Shown here: one piece after another, positions 1 to 13,300 of the stretch
Layout: each line of letters begins with the position of its first letter
Numbering within the stretch: position 1 is the stretch's first letter
Origin: Echinococcus granulosus
Lineage: Eukaryota > Platyhelminthes > Cestoda > Cyclophyllidea > Taeniidae
Direction of reading: 5' to 3'
DNA: 64,000 bases
Assembly (NCBI RefSeq): GCF_000524195.1
Contig: NW_020170385.1
Location: 1,797,816 to 1,861,815, forward strand
Position numbers and translations under genes: made by a program
Notes under the pieces: model-generated
Told to the model about the DNA's origin: nothing
Database searches by the model: none
Seen by the model: the letters and a program-made list of their open reading frames with translations, nothing else

Positions 1-489
1 AGAGGAATTCCTAGATTGCTACTGCAATATTCATTTGCAACCACAAGCGCTACTAGGTATAAAAATTATTTTCATGTTGTGATGTTTTGACGGGTTGTTT
101 AGCTTTGCGACTGATTACGAGAAAGCTTAATTATCCGCAGATTGTACTTCCACTCGGCGCTATGGCTTCTGATCCATGTTAGTAGCCTCAACCCCTCTGT
201 TCGTCAACAAAAAATTTTTTGCCACTTTACTATAACTTCTTGCGACCTCAAGGGAGACTCGAGCAATACCAGTTCTGGTCAGTAATGGAAGTGTAAAGTG
301 GAATTGTCGCGCGCCGACCATGCTAACCCACATTATAAGCCAAGCAGAAGGGTGCAAAAGATATTCGCATAAAGGCACTCAAATTAAGGCCGTGACATGA
401 ATTTCTTACGCTATCCGATACGTAACCAACGTAGTTATTTGGCAAGATTGTTTTGAATTTAAATGAGGTTTGGTGACAATTATGTTGAG
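1..489. other. Left-edge non-coding stretch
   Basis: AT-rich sequence between the window edge and the first LTR-like element. The open frames here are short and have no coding character, and I recognise no gene. Confidence 0.5.
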
Positions 490-493
490 GTAC

Positions 494-691
494 TGTAATA
501 AGATAGTGGTTTAGCCCCCGCCATTGTTGAGGCGCCAATTTTGTACTTGGAATTAGTCCCCTTGTACCTCGCTGGGTGGGCTGGCCTTATGGTCCATGCC
601 AATAGCCCAGATACCTTCTCTGAGCTAAATATATATATTCTGCCCGAGTATTTTGTCTTCTTTCGTCTTCAGGGAGTCCCGGGATGCCACA
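494..691 (+). mobile_element. LTR-like element copy 1 (solo LTR or TRIM)
   Basis: A 198-bp element that starts TGTA and ends CACA, so it has the TG...CA termini of retroviral-type LTRs. It is flanked by a direct 4-bp duplication, GTAC at 490-493 and 692-695. A second copy of exactly the same length lies at 59751-59948 in the same orientation; I count about 21 mismatches and no gaps. An A/T tract with a TATATATA core at about 628-639 could act as a TATA box, as expected of an LTR promoter. No internal coding region or partner LTR is present, so it is a solo LTR or a fragment of a TRIM (terminal-repeat retrotransposon in miniature, known from taeniid tapeworms). The family assignment is inference; the repeat, termini and duplications are read directly. 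Confidence 0.75.
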
Positions 692-695
692 GTAC

Positions 696-1386
696 GGCTT
701 GTCGAGATTAGTAAACATGCTCCCAAAACTTGCAATAATGCACGTTTGTTATTTCTATGAAAGCAGTATGTTTCGGCGTAATTTACCATACCTGCTAGCA
801 CTATGTTTGTTTGACCACACCTAATAGGTAGCGAGCCTCCGATTTCTAAGACCCTTGGTGATGCAGGCATTAACGTCAAAACTCCGAGAGAACGCGGATA
901 AAATGTATTTATAATATTTTTAGCACATGTACAGTACTTACTGGATCAATATATTACGCTTCCCTTGAGTTAATTTTCCCTGTCAAAGGATGTGAAACCG
1001 GAGATAAAGGAAAGAAAGAGCATAGTTTCTGCAGCAGAGACATAGGTGTAGAGGAATTGTTCCATGAGACTTAAGGTAGATTGACAATCAGCACCTTATA
1101 GAAGTACACCTGTACTTTCACAATACAGAACAACTTAAAGCTAATAAAAAAGCTGGATGTGTGTACATAAAAAGGATTGGATTAGATTGATTTCTGTGAA
1201 ATCAGCCACACTTAGAATCGTGGTTTATCAACAAAGTTTTAGGGGCTTAATGCATTTTTGAAAGAATTTGCTTGTTGCTGATGCAGGTAATATTTATTAA
1301 ACTTAAAGGGATGTCAAAGGTCAACTAATTGTATGTTTAAATGGGTATAATAACACCGCTAATTATAACGCCCTTCGGCGACTGAG
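696..1386. promoter_or_regulatory. Vinculin upstream region
   Basis: About 690 bp between the LTR-like element and the vinculin ATG. It should hold the vinculin 5' UTR and promoter. It is AT-rich, and I found no clear TATA-initiator pair and no open frame in phase with exon 1. Confidence 0.4.
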
Positions 1387-4300
1387 ATGTCTTCATCTCA
1401 TACCAAAACGATCAGTCGGATCTTGGACCCTGTAGCTCAACAAGTGCGTTTTTTAAGCAAAAATATTACATACAAAGGTTTTGAAACTAATTTTGTTGTT
1501 TGAAGATGGAGGTACGGCAGGTGATACACCTGATCTTGCCAATCGTGTTTCTGTCGTAAAAATGGCTGTCGACAATCTCGTTAAAGTAATTTAACATATT
1601 CGAATGACACGCTTAGGTGGGTTACGAAACAATTTGTCAGAGTTTGGATCAACTTTTTAAACACGATATGCCACCTGCACTTGTTCGTGTGGAGGAGGCG
1701 TCCGTTTTTCTACAGGATGCTGTCAAACTGCTTTCGCGCGATCCATCTTCTACAATTGGCCGAAAGAAACTTATCGATGGTTCTAGGGGGATCCTCCAGG
1801 GGACGTGGTCCGTATTAGTTGCGTTTGATATGTCGGAAGTCAGGAAAATCGTCGATTGTTGTAATTCTGTACTCACCATGCTCAATACCGTTCCGAATAT
1901 CAAGAGCTTTCCAGAGCTTGCTGATTTTGTAAAGGTAAAAACGTGTTTTTTGCAGTGTTTTGCAGAATCTTACTCCTGGAATGTCTCAGATGATTAGGGA
2001 AGTCGATGAAAGGCAGGACGAACTTGTTATTAGGTCGCACGCGGAAATCCTCCAACGAGGAATTGCTCAAGTAAAACGTATAACGCCTATTCTCATATCC
2101 TCAATCAAACTTTACCTCAACACAACCCAGCAACGTGTGTTATTACATTTTGTTCTTGTATTTGCCCTAGTCAAAATTTTTAACCGGTATTTTTTTAGGT
2201 CTGCCTGCAGCTTGTGAAGCACAGTCGAACAGAGATTACTTTTTACGTCAAATGTCCGACGAAATATGCGAAATCATACGTGGTCTTCAGCTTACAAGTT
2301 CCGATGACACTGATTATTTGGGTGACTACAATGGCCTTCGGCTACTAGTTCGAAATAGCAAATTTGCAGATGAGTGGTTGTTGAATCCCGCTGTAAGAAT
2401 ACGAAATTTAGCACGTGTTTAGACCATTCACAGTTAGCTGTTTTTTCATTAAATAAAATATGCTCTATTTAGATATGTCCATCATTCGTTTTAACTGTTT
2501 CCTAGATGTAATTTTTTAAAAAACATCACTACTGAAAAGTTTTGGTCATTGGCTTGTTTCGGATGGTTGTAATGAGAGCTTAAAATTCCACCTCCAAAAT
2601 TTACTGTGACTTTTAATACACATGTTTCCATTTTTAATCTGTTTATTACTTAGTTTTGAAGCAACTTTGGCTCAATCAATATAACTTACCTTTTTGATAC
2701 TTTTTTGTATGAACCGAAATCTCCCCCTTACTTTTCCCCGTAGGTCAACGTAAATGGTGCAGAATTTATTCAGGGTATTCTTGATACAGCACGGCATTTT
2801 GAAGCATTCTGTATGTCAGACTCCGAGAGAATGGGTCTCCATGGCCTTATCAGTGGTATTGATTCTTGTTTGCATCAGCTTCTCGATGCGCAGCAGAGGG
2901 TATGTTAAAGTTATTCCTCGCTCACCTCTGCTTTATGTCGTTTTATTTGCATTGCCCATTTCCGTATCAAATCAACTTAATTTTAATGGCGTTTCTGATC
3001 CAATGGGCCGTATCAACTCAAAATTTTGGCATTAGCAACCATTGTTGATGTTTTGTATTGTAGTTGTTTTGATTTCAATAGTACAATCTATGGACAATTA
3101 ACATGTTGTTTGATACTTTATCTTAATAGCGATAAAGTTTTGTCTAGATGGATGTTCTGTCCATGATGACTCATTTTAACCGTATAGCAAATCAAGTTCG
3201 ATGTAGTGATGAACCCGGTTTCTCAACTGACACTTTCACAATTGGCACGGAAGTATCACTCTACCTCTGTCACCTTATAGTCCTATAATTTCTGTTATAT
3301 TAGTGATTTGGTTGTATATGCAACGTCAATGACATTTTAAACAATTAGTGTAGTATATTTGGTCATCTAATGTATTTCTCTGCCTATTAATCCATTTCTA
3401 CTCTCAACGTTTAATATGTGGCAGTTTGCTATTATAAGAATTCATATTTTACAAGTTGGCCGCGTAGATAAGTCAATCTCATACTTCGTACTGAAGCTTG
3501 GCTTGTGGTTCTTGAAATTGTGTAATTTGGTCTAAATTGCTGTTCTAGATGGTAAAAATTTCAAAGTATTCACTGTATTTACTTGTGCCCTTTCATACCG
3601 AATTCCGGAAACGCTGCATGATACTGCAACTTGTGGGTTAACTTTAAAAGAATATTCCGGCCAATACAATTTGAGAACGTAATTTTTTTATCAATAAGCA
3701 AATTTTTAGCTTAGTTTCTTCTAGATGAGTCGTGAGGGGACATGAGTAAGTTAAAGTACTCATCGTCGAAAGTTACATTGGTGTACAGTGCCTCCTTATA
3801 ACACCTAATAAATGGGAGTTACACTTTACTCAAGATGGGAAAAATCTGCTCAGTAGGCAAAGAAAGGAGAATATTGCTGAAGTTTAATTTACGAAACCAA
3901 ATGGAGAGATTGTTTAATGCTAACTATTCAAATCTGACCAGGCCAAAATCTCACTATCAGATGATATTAATGCATACGAATTGGCTTACGTTGTGTGCTT
4001 GAGAGGAAATGAACGTTTAGTAGCGGCTATAAAGCAGAATAGGTTTGCTAAAGTACGTGCGGTCATGTCTGGGTCATGTTCTATCGGATTCTGGCCTCAG
4101 CTTAACTTCAACAAACCGCTTAAACGACTTGACTTCTGAGAATTCCGGAGAGTATGAGTTTGGTCGGCTCTGCCAAATTGTTTCTCAAAAATGGATTGGA
4201 GTGTAACCTAAAATTTCGGCAAAGGCAAGGAGTCTAGTAATCTTGACGAATAAGAACTACATTACTCAAATTCTTGGAAAAATTACGTATTTAAAAATTA

Positions 4301-7300
4301 ACCCATATATTTAGTGAAACAAAATTTGGAATTGGTAAACAAGTTCTATTCAAGATATTATAGATGGATGAGTGTATTTGAAATCCCCAGTTTTAGTTGA
4401 TCGTTATGCGGAAAATCCACATTTGTGAAATCGCTTACGTAGGTTTGTTGGCAGGGTGATCTCTGTACTCGTCCCTATTAATTTGATGATTTTGTGCACT
4501 TGCAACTTCAAAACCCTACTGTAAATCATTTTATTCCACAAACAGTCTTCGAACTCTTTTCCAGTGTGTGCTGCTCTTTTTTATGTGCGTACTAGACTTT
4601 GGCTTTTGATCAATGATCTCCCCGTGTCCACCCGCTATTTATTGTCCGCGTTGTCACCTCCTCCGACCGTGGAATCGTTTTGTGCGCATTTGAGTTTCAC
4701 TTCCCCCTCCCCCACAAAACCCCACAAAAAAAACACTTCGAGCGGTACCTCTGGAGTGAACTCAGGACTTTTTTTATGCATTCCTAGCGGATAACATTAG
4801 CGAATCTTCAGTTATTATAAAAGTGAAACGCTTACATCCAAAATATGTACTTTGTTATCATAAGGTGAGTGATGAAATTATCGTCTTCTTGTTGGTGCAC
4901 AAAATAAGTTGCCTTGAAGTCCTTTCCAGGTTTCAATGCGGAATCACATCTGTATGCTGCTTAAGTAAGAATTTGTTCCGAACTTACCATCTGTTGGAGA
5001 GACTTACTATAATCTGAAAGCACTCTTCAGACCCATCTTTTTCATCAGAAAGGTTGCTTGTCAGTTATCTGTAGTTCTTACTAAATCCACTTAGATGTGA
5101 TTTTCATAACAAAATAACAGCGGTTTTCTGGGTTAACCTACATATAGTTTGTCCGTATATCTTGTTCTCTTTTCTGAGGTTTCTAGGTTTCCTACTTGAT
5201 TACGTAGTGTTGAATAAAGTGAATCCAATTCATTTACTGGAGGATCTCATTTACGCCAATCATTTTTAGAAAAAAAATAAAAGCTTCTATTCTAATCTTT
5301 GAACTTGGACCATACGGGTGTACTGAGCGCATGTTCCAAAAAAATTTCGGTTACACTGTTCAAGATTTGATACTACAATTTCGCAACTTTGATATGTCAG
5401 ACGTTTAAGCATATGCTTGTCTTTGTGGTACATGTCATCCAATGCTGATTACTACAGATGTTTACTTGCCTTCTATCGCACAGCTATTTGGCAAGCTCGT
5501 CACAGGTGCGAAAAGTCCTACACTTAAGTCATTTAGCCCAGGCAGGTGTTTAGTGTGAGCGCCCAGATTACTGCAAGTTACTTTCGTTTGTGTATGAGCC
5601 TTCGGTTCTCTTTGATTCTTTACCCAATTGGTTTGAGCTCCGGTCAGTACTGACTCATGCAGTGCGAACGTCCTAGAATTTGCAGTCTCCATAAATCATC
5701 ATAAAATTAATTTTTTATTCTTCATGCTGTTACTTGTAAAGGAACGTGGTACAGCGGCAGCAGCTCAGTCTCACTAGGCTGGGCGCACGACGAGGGCAGA
5801 ACGCGGAACTGGGTGGCAAGCCATTCCAGTAGGGAACCGCGTTTATCCGACTTATCGCGGTTATGCAAGTGAACAGCAATCTGGCAGGGAGACAATAGCA
5901 GCAGCCGTTCAGTTACCCAAAGACAGGCTTTGGTGACTCTATGAGTCGCGCATAATAACAAAAACATTGATTTAAACAACAGTAGTGAGGGCTAAAATGG
6001 TAAAGGGATGCGAAACAGCACAAAAGTGGACAAGAACTAATGTTAAGGATTTACACATTTACAAAACCAAATCACCGCTAGAAGACTGCGTTTTTTAAGT
6101 GCTATTAAGTTAGACATTTAAGGACTTCAGTTGGATCATACTGCATTCAAAACTATGCAATTTTATGATGGCGGTCCTTCACTTATGCTAGATTATTTGC
6201 ATCGGGTGGGCCTGACGAGGAGTTTGTCAACTCACTACACCAAACATCTCATAAATCTTTTCCCTGAGTGCAGTATGTAGTCCCTCCTTTTGTGTTGATT
6301 CTGTATTATGAAGACGTTTACTCGAGCTCAGGAATGGCCGCGAAGTGTGCGTAAGATGCGTCTCCTCAGACTGAACTTTGCGTTGGTGGATTGCATCAAC
6401 GCCTCATGTGCCTTTTCTTGAAATTCAGTCTGTTGTACTCTTTCAGTAGATACCTTTGGAGCTCTATCTGGCGTCCTGATTAGTTGAGGCTATCGTGTTT
6501 CAGCCACTAGTTTCTCGGAATTTCCATTATTGCTTTTTGTTTGCAAAACTGAAGTTAAGGGAAAAACTGTTCTCCCGTGATTCGTCGATATTAGTATAAA
6601 CAGCTTTCAAATCACCTATTGTTTATTTGCTGGGGTTCTTTGCATTTTTCGGACAGCAGTGATTTTTAAGTTGTCTTAGGAATAAACTATTTACACGTTT
6701 TCTTTAATGTGACATCAATTGATCACTAAAAGAAATAGGTTTTGACAGCTCATGGAAGGACACTATGCCTCCACAGAGCTAGCAACGAAAAAGCTATGAT
6801 TTTACTAAGTTCGGTGTTTTGTTTAATAAGTACCTCCAGCATAAGTTCATGCTCTTTTATGAGCTTACTAGTTTTCTTTCCCTTGATTGTGGCGCCGTTG
6901 ACATGGCCTTCATATCGTAGACGTAAATCTCCTCAGGGCAACACACTTTTAAACCTCACTTTTCTCTTTTATCGCATCATTGCCAACAGGAGGTGCACAC
7001 TTGACAATGAACTTTCTACTAGGAATCCATTCTATTTTCATGGGGGAAATATCACCCAAGTATTTTACGTAGCAGCAAGTTACAGTTTAAGTTGAAGTCT
7101 GCATCCCGGTATAGTGGAAGACGTAGTGTTGTGCGTAGCAAAAAAATATCACCTGATCTTACGCCTCCATTTCCGTGTTCTTTTTAGGTGTTAGAATTTC
7201 ATACCTCGTTGGGAAGTCTTTTTTTGTAAACGGCAATCAGATCCTATTAAGGTGTGACCGGTCTTCTTCTATGCAATTCCTCAGTTTTGTTAATCAAATT

Positions 7301-10300
7301 ACGTATAGTAAAAGGTCCGGTAGTGTCTAAGATCGCCATAACTCATAGTCGTCATTCTGATTCCGCGTGCGTCTTAACACAGCCCTGGTTTTCTTCCAGC
7401 TCTGCTTGCTTCTGTAGGCTTTTCACATTCGTGATGGCAAATACCTCAGCTGATATTGTTCCACCACGAAGTCAAGCCCGCAGAAAAGTAACTTCCCCAG
7501 TACGTGACCTCGAATCTTTTATTTCGTACACAGAGGCGTGACCTCAATATAATTGATTGGTTTCCGTATGCCTGTGATTGCATAGTGGCAAGAGTGAAGC
7601 ATCAAAATAGGGCTCTGCTTCTGCAAACCCTTTTCTTCTCAACAATTGGTTTTTAAAATGTGATTTGATATTGTTAAAGTGATTCTACTTTCGTCATGTG
7701 TGGTATTTTGCTTTATAAAAAATGGCTTTCGTGTGTCTTTGAATTACTACACTCCCGATTTTTCTTCTAATTAATAGCTTTAAACATTTTTCATAAGTTT
7801 AGAACACTACTTGGTAGATTCCATGGGCCCATCTTAATGACCTACAAATGGTATCATTTCAGTACTTTGTGCCATGACCTGAACGGGGTTACGCATTGCA
7901 TGCCCTTTACTAACAAGATCTTGCACCTTGATCATTGCCTGGATTGCCACCATTAACGCGCTCAATTAGTTCCATTTGGATACCCATTCAGGGTCTGTAG
8001 TTCTCGCATTCTGAAGTCATTTGTTTCTTCGCTTTGTCCAGTCGACGAAAGGCACCCGAAACGTTTTAAGGCAAGCTCGTATGAAACCTCTGAGATAATA
8101 TGGAATACCTCAGTGAATTCGTAACTTAAATAGAGTGTAACTTTATGGGTGAAATAGTTTTGGGGTAGGTCTAGTGTCATTTAGCCCTATACCGCAGCGA
8201 CGCTCGAAATATTCTGCGATTTACCGTTCTTTTGTCATGCAAACTGTTTGCTAATGTTGGAAGCCAAGTTAATACAAAACTATGTACGCTTATGCTCATG
8301 AACATGCCTTGTCGCTGAGTTTACTAGCCTAAAATACTGGAAGTCGCTCTTCTTTGGACTACTGATAGAAATACAATTCAATGTTAGATCGTCTCAGTAC
8401 CCACATTAAGCCAAGAGTAAATAAATGCAAAAATCCGGTTGTCTCATTTGATTTCTTTTGTCCCCTTAAGGGTTTATGCAATGTTAGGGTGTGGTTAGGG
8501 TGTGCGATGGACATGCATGTATGTACATGTGGGTTTTTGTAACAGGGCGATGCAGCGACAACACAGAGCGCGGCGGCGTGCCGTGGAGACCTGGCACGTC
8601 TGTTAGAACTGTGCCGGGCGCTGTGTGAGCGAATGGAACACCAGAACGCCATCTACCGACTGGCACGCACATTGGAGGGCAAGGCGACGCAAGCGAGGCG
8701 CTGGCTTCTCGAGCCCCGCGGGCCCCAGCGACAAGTCGGCTATGAGGCCACCAGGGCTCTCCTCGCTCAGGCCCTCCAAATCATCCAAACAGAGGCCGAA
8801 GAGGAAGGCTTCCAGGATCCCGACTTTCAGGAGTCCTGCAACCGTCTTCGCTCCAAAACTGACGAGCTCTATGCTCTGCTCGAGAAGCCACTTGGTTCGT
8901 GCCCTGCTACCAAATGAACATTTTTGCAGTTTGAGCATTATCATTTAAGGCTTGACTGTCGATTACTGACCTTTCCATAAGATGCCGCAATTTGCATCTT
9001 GCTGTTGCCAAGTAGTTGGTATAGATAACTATAATGTGAGTTTAGCTTTTTATGATATTCGAAACTACCATATTTTCATTTAGCTACATCTCCTTCCTAG
9101 CTGCTTCTATTAAAGTTGTGTACGGGAATGCAAAGCGCATGTTTGTTTTAAAAAAATTTGGTCTGATTTATTGAGATCGCGTGGCACACAACTTATTGGA
9201 AAAGTAGTGAGCCCTTTAGTTTCGCTTTTATACAATTTATTGGATTGTACACTGGTCAAATGCTATCTTAAACTTTGTGCAACTTCCCAGCACCATTCGG
9301 TTAAGACTAAAAATGGCCAACTGAGAACATTGCTCGAATAGGATGCTGTCATCAGTAAACAAAACCGGGTGACAAGTAACGATAAATTGGCCTTTCTTCT
9401 TGAACTTCAGGGATCCTTCATGACTATGGCCTTAGTATTAATTTATTTAAAGTCCTCTTTTGAGCTTTTACAGTTGATGGGCATTTGAAGTGTTGATTGT
9501 GAAGTAAATGAACTTGATGTCAACGCGTAGAATTTATCACCACCAGTGAAAACATAAAAATATTTCGTCTTATGCAAATCAAGATCCTATAATTTCTGCT
9601 ATCTGATATTTTATCAACTACCTAATGCCAATCTTTTCTGCGGTCGTTTGATCAGGAATAATTGAAATTGGTTTTTGTTGATAACAATAAATTGGTAAAT
9701 TGGCGTCTTGCCGGTTCCAGACCTGGCTTCACAAAATCAATCCGTAAATTTTCATAATATAGACCTTGTTCTTTAATCAGTTTCTGAAGTCCAGAGGGTG
9801 CGGGAGCAAAAGTTGGCAACGGAAGCCGTTCAAACTTTGGACTTTGTGTGGCACAATATGCAGCACGGGTTGGTTCGACAAGTCGCCAACTTCTTCACAG
9901 ATCTTATTGGTCCTATCAGGAATCTGCAGGAGGCAACTTCTGCCGTCCCTGCCAATGCAACCGCTTACCAGCAGGCAGCCGATAACTTCCTTGTGAGCTT
10001 TTTTGTTTCGTTTAAACCCAAAGAAGGCGAGTGGTTTCCAGTAATTCAATGCGGAAATTTTAAGATCTTGCAAAACTGTGGAATATAATCTTTTGGTTGA
10101 ACCTCTCTTAAAGCAAGGCAAATAGACAAGTTGGTCAACTGCGCCTATTTTTCCGTATGGATTCGAATCCACTTTCACACACTCCAAATGTTGTCTAGAA
10201 CCCACTTAGAATTGTTTCCGCATTATTAGAAATTCTATGCAGACGAAAGCCAGTCTTTGACCCTGTTACGTGGTAATATTTTGACCAGGACTGGAGTTTG

Positions 10301-13300
10301 GAGAATTTTCCCACGAAATCTGCGTGTTCAATTACAAATTCGAAGCCTCCACTGGCCATCTCATGCAATCACTTAGTGCACCAAGAGCTATGGGTGCATA
10401 AATTTCCTGGTAATGGTGTGTGTCTAACATTATCTTAAATCTGGTATTTCAGTACTGCCGAAAGGAATGGGCCCATTAACATGATATGACGAGACTTGAT
10501 GCTGTTGGTGATTCCCATCAGAGTTTTTGTTGATTTTGACGCTAATTTTGTTTGGTATGTATGCGCACAGGAGCACTCGCGAAGGGTGAAGCGGACAGCC
10601 AGCCTGGCGGCGAGCAATCTGGTGGATCCTTGGCGGGGCAGCGCGCTTCAGGCCCTTGCCTCCAACCTCGAGAGTGTCGGCAGCCAGGTCAGCATGGCCG
10701 GCTGGGCAGTAATGTCGGCGCGCCAGAACGGGGCCAGCGCCCAACTTCAAAACGCCGCCTCGGACCACTTTAACCTCATCAAGAGGCACTGGACCGAGTG
10801 TGCCGAGCGCACCAGAAATCTGGTCGACGAGGCCATTGACGCCAAAGCCTTCATTAAGGCCCAAGGTACTTTTAACATCTCCTGTGCCCTTCACCGCTTC
10901 CATTGGCACGAAATTCGTTACACCTCGCTTAGCCTAAAGGACTAAGAGCGATCAAGTGACCCTCAGAGAGTAAAAAGTAATCTTATGGAGATAATTACAA
11001 TTGTATTACATTACATTTCATATTCTCTTGCCCATAGTATTGATTATTTTTATTGACTTCTAGTTGAATTATCAATTGCCTATGACTTAGTCTATTCATT
11101 TGTATTTTTGAGTTACTTTTAGGCCTTCCCCCCTTTTGCAATATTCTATCATTAGCTCTTGGTCTTCAAATTAACCTTCGCCATTTTTTAAAACGTTTGA
11201 CGCATTTAGAGACTTTGCGTGACATAGTTTGCAGCTTATAAAATCTTTGGCACCAATATTTTGGACTGAAGCTGTTGGCCTTGTAAATTAATCGCCATGA
11301 CTATGTAACGGCTGTGAGCAAGGGAGCCTCATCTTCTTCACTGTTAAATTCTTTTAGAAACCGGAATATTGAGGGACATTGATCAAATCGAGGACAGCGC
11401 TGATCAGCACTGCCCCACCTCCGTTGTGAATGGAACCACGAGCATTGCTCTGAGGGCGAATCGCGTGTTGCAAGTAGCTATGCGAGAGACCGAGAACAGC
11501 GAGGATGGCGTTTATGTTGATCGTGTTAATGAGGCTGTCCACAAACTACGGGCTAGTGAGTTGCTTAGATTCTCTTCATAATTGGTGTTTTCGTCCAGAA
11601 GGTAGCCGAATGGAAAGGATTTTTGTGTTTCCTTACGCGAACAACCACGGCCAGCTACCACATTTCCCTGCGTAAACACTTCCTTTTCCTCTTAGCAATC
11701 ACAACGATGGTAGCAGATGCGAAGAACATGGTCCTGGCGATGGACGACCTGAGTGTCCGCGAGCGCTGGCGGGCCTCCAGCCGAAATTTGGTCGATGCTG
11801 TCTCTGGCGTAGGCCAGGTAGTTGAGCCGACTTACCTCCATCTCGCGGGGGGCAATATAGGTCCGGCCTTCCAAAGAAACAACCTAAGGAATAAGGAAGC
11901 TTCGGTTACTGATGTAATCCCCGTTGCTGAGATGCGGCAGCTTTACATCCAAGGTACCATAGCTTTCATTCTTCTTCTCTTAAACTGTTCTCCGGGTACA
12001 CACATTTTGCACATCTAGACCAAAAATAAAATGAAACTGATCTATGTAACAAAATTGTCATTCACTCTTGTTATTTCAGCATCATGTTTTCAGACAAGAG
12101 GACTTCAGCAAAGTCGCTTCCTCAAATTAACTACTTTTCACTAATACGACTTTTTTTGACCGCAACTAAATTATTTAACAAGTATTTTTAATAACCTGTC
12201 TAGTTTTCAACATTGGTTTTTGGTTTGACTTTGGGCTTGTGATTTCGGCCAGCTTTTCGTCGTTGCTCTTTTCTTATAGGCAGATCTCCAGGTGTTGAAA
12301 TGGCCCCCCTTCGGTTGTTGGTGCTCTTTCGCACTACACAACTATCCTACTTTAGCTATAAATTTGCGTAGTAAACTGTTGTGTTTACTTTGACTTGCCA
12401 TGGACTTCCCATTTACAATTGCTGGAGTTGTGAGTTATTTCCAATTCCAATGTAATTCATTGGAGAACTTTTTTCCGGCATCCCTAGAATGTAGGTTTCC
12501 TGTCCTCGGATAGCAAAAATATTTACCATGCTCTCGTAGTACCTGCCTCGCCATTTCTCTGAGCTGTCTCCCAGCCAAATTCCGGGTGAAATGTTTATTT
12601 ATGTCATACTTTCTCATGAGTTTGGTGAATAAAATAATGTTCCTATCGTAAATTATTGCTAAATTGGTATTTTTCCCTTAAGCAAAAAATAACACTTTCC
12701 GTTAATGGTCTTTTGTGGATGTTTTCACTTGGTTGGTAAAATTGACTTGCGCTTATTATTTACGAAAGGGTATTCTTTTGCACTTTTTTATTCTGCTCTA
12801 AAACCAGTATTCTCTCGGTCGAATAGTTGTTTGCACGATTCAAAAGAATTTGCCACTTTAAAGTCGAATAAGTCGCCCAAGCTTTACGCGAGTGGATCGA
12901 AAAATGCGATTGTTTCACGGAGACCTGTGTGGTCGGTGTAGTTTAGCTATGTGCACCACCAATTCTTCATCTTTACTGTACTAGTGTCGACGAGATCACA
13001 ACAGAGCAACTTGGTAATGGTTATTAACTAAATGTTTCTGGTTAATGTCAATAGTGATGCAGCTTAGCTGCCTCGGTATCGAATAGGCTATTGATGTTTT
13101 TTCGATGGTGTCCCGTGTACACGAAATGCCATTCCTTTCCTTGCCATGCTCATTGTCTCGCAAATTACCATGCGTAGTGTTTTCCTCACTCTTGTGTCCA
13201 GAAAGCAGTGTGAATTACTTAGCCGTCGTTATAACCGCTGAGACAATCAAACCCGCGGTCTTTATGCCAACGCCTGCCCCCTCAGTGGTGCGAAAAATTC

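Noticed and set aside
3535..3730. Further TTCTAG-ATG look-alikes of vinculin exon 7 in intron 7
   Set aside because: Frames after these AGs stop quickly and have no vinculin-like helices.
5722..5979. 85-codon minus-strand ORF in vinculin intron 7
   Set aside because: No recognisable domain and no splice partners; kept only as a GC-richer patch.
6742..7541. Plus-strand ORFs of 95-117 codons in vinculin intron 7
   Set aside because: Composition is not like the helical vinculin head and the ends lack in-phase splice sites.
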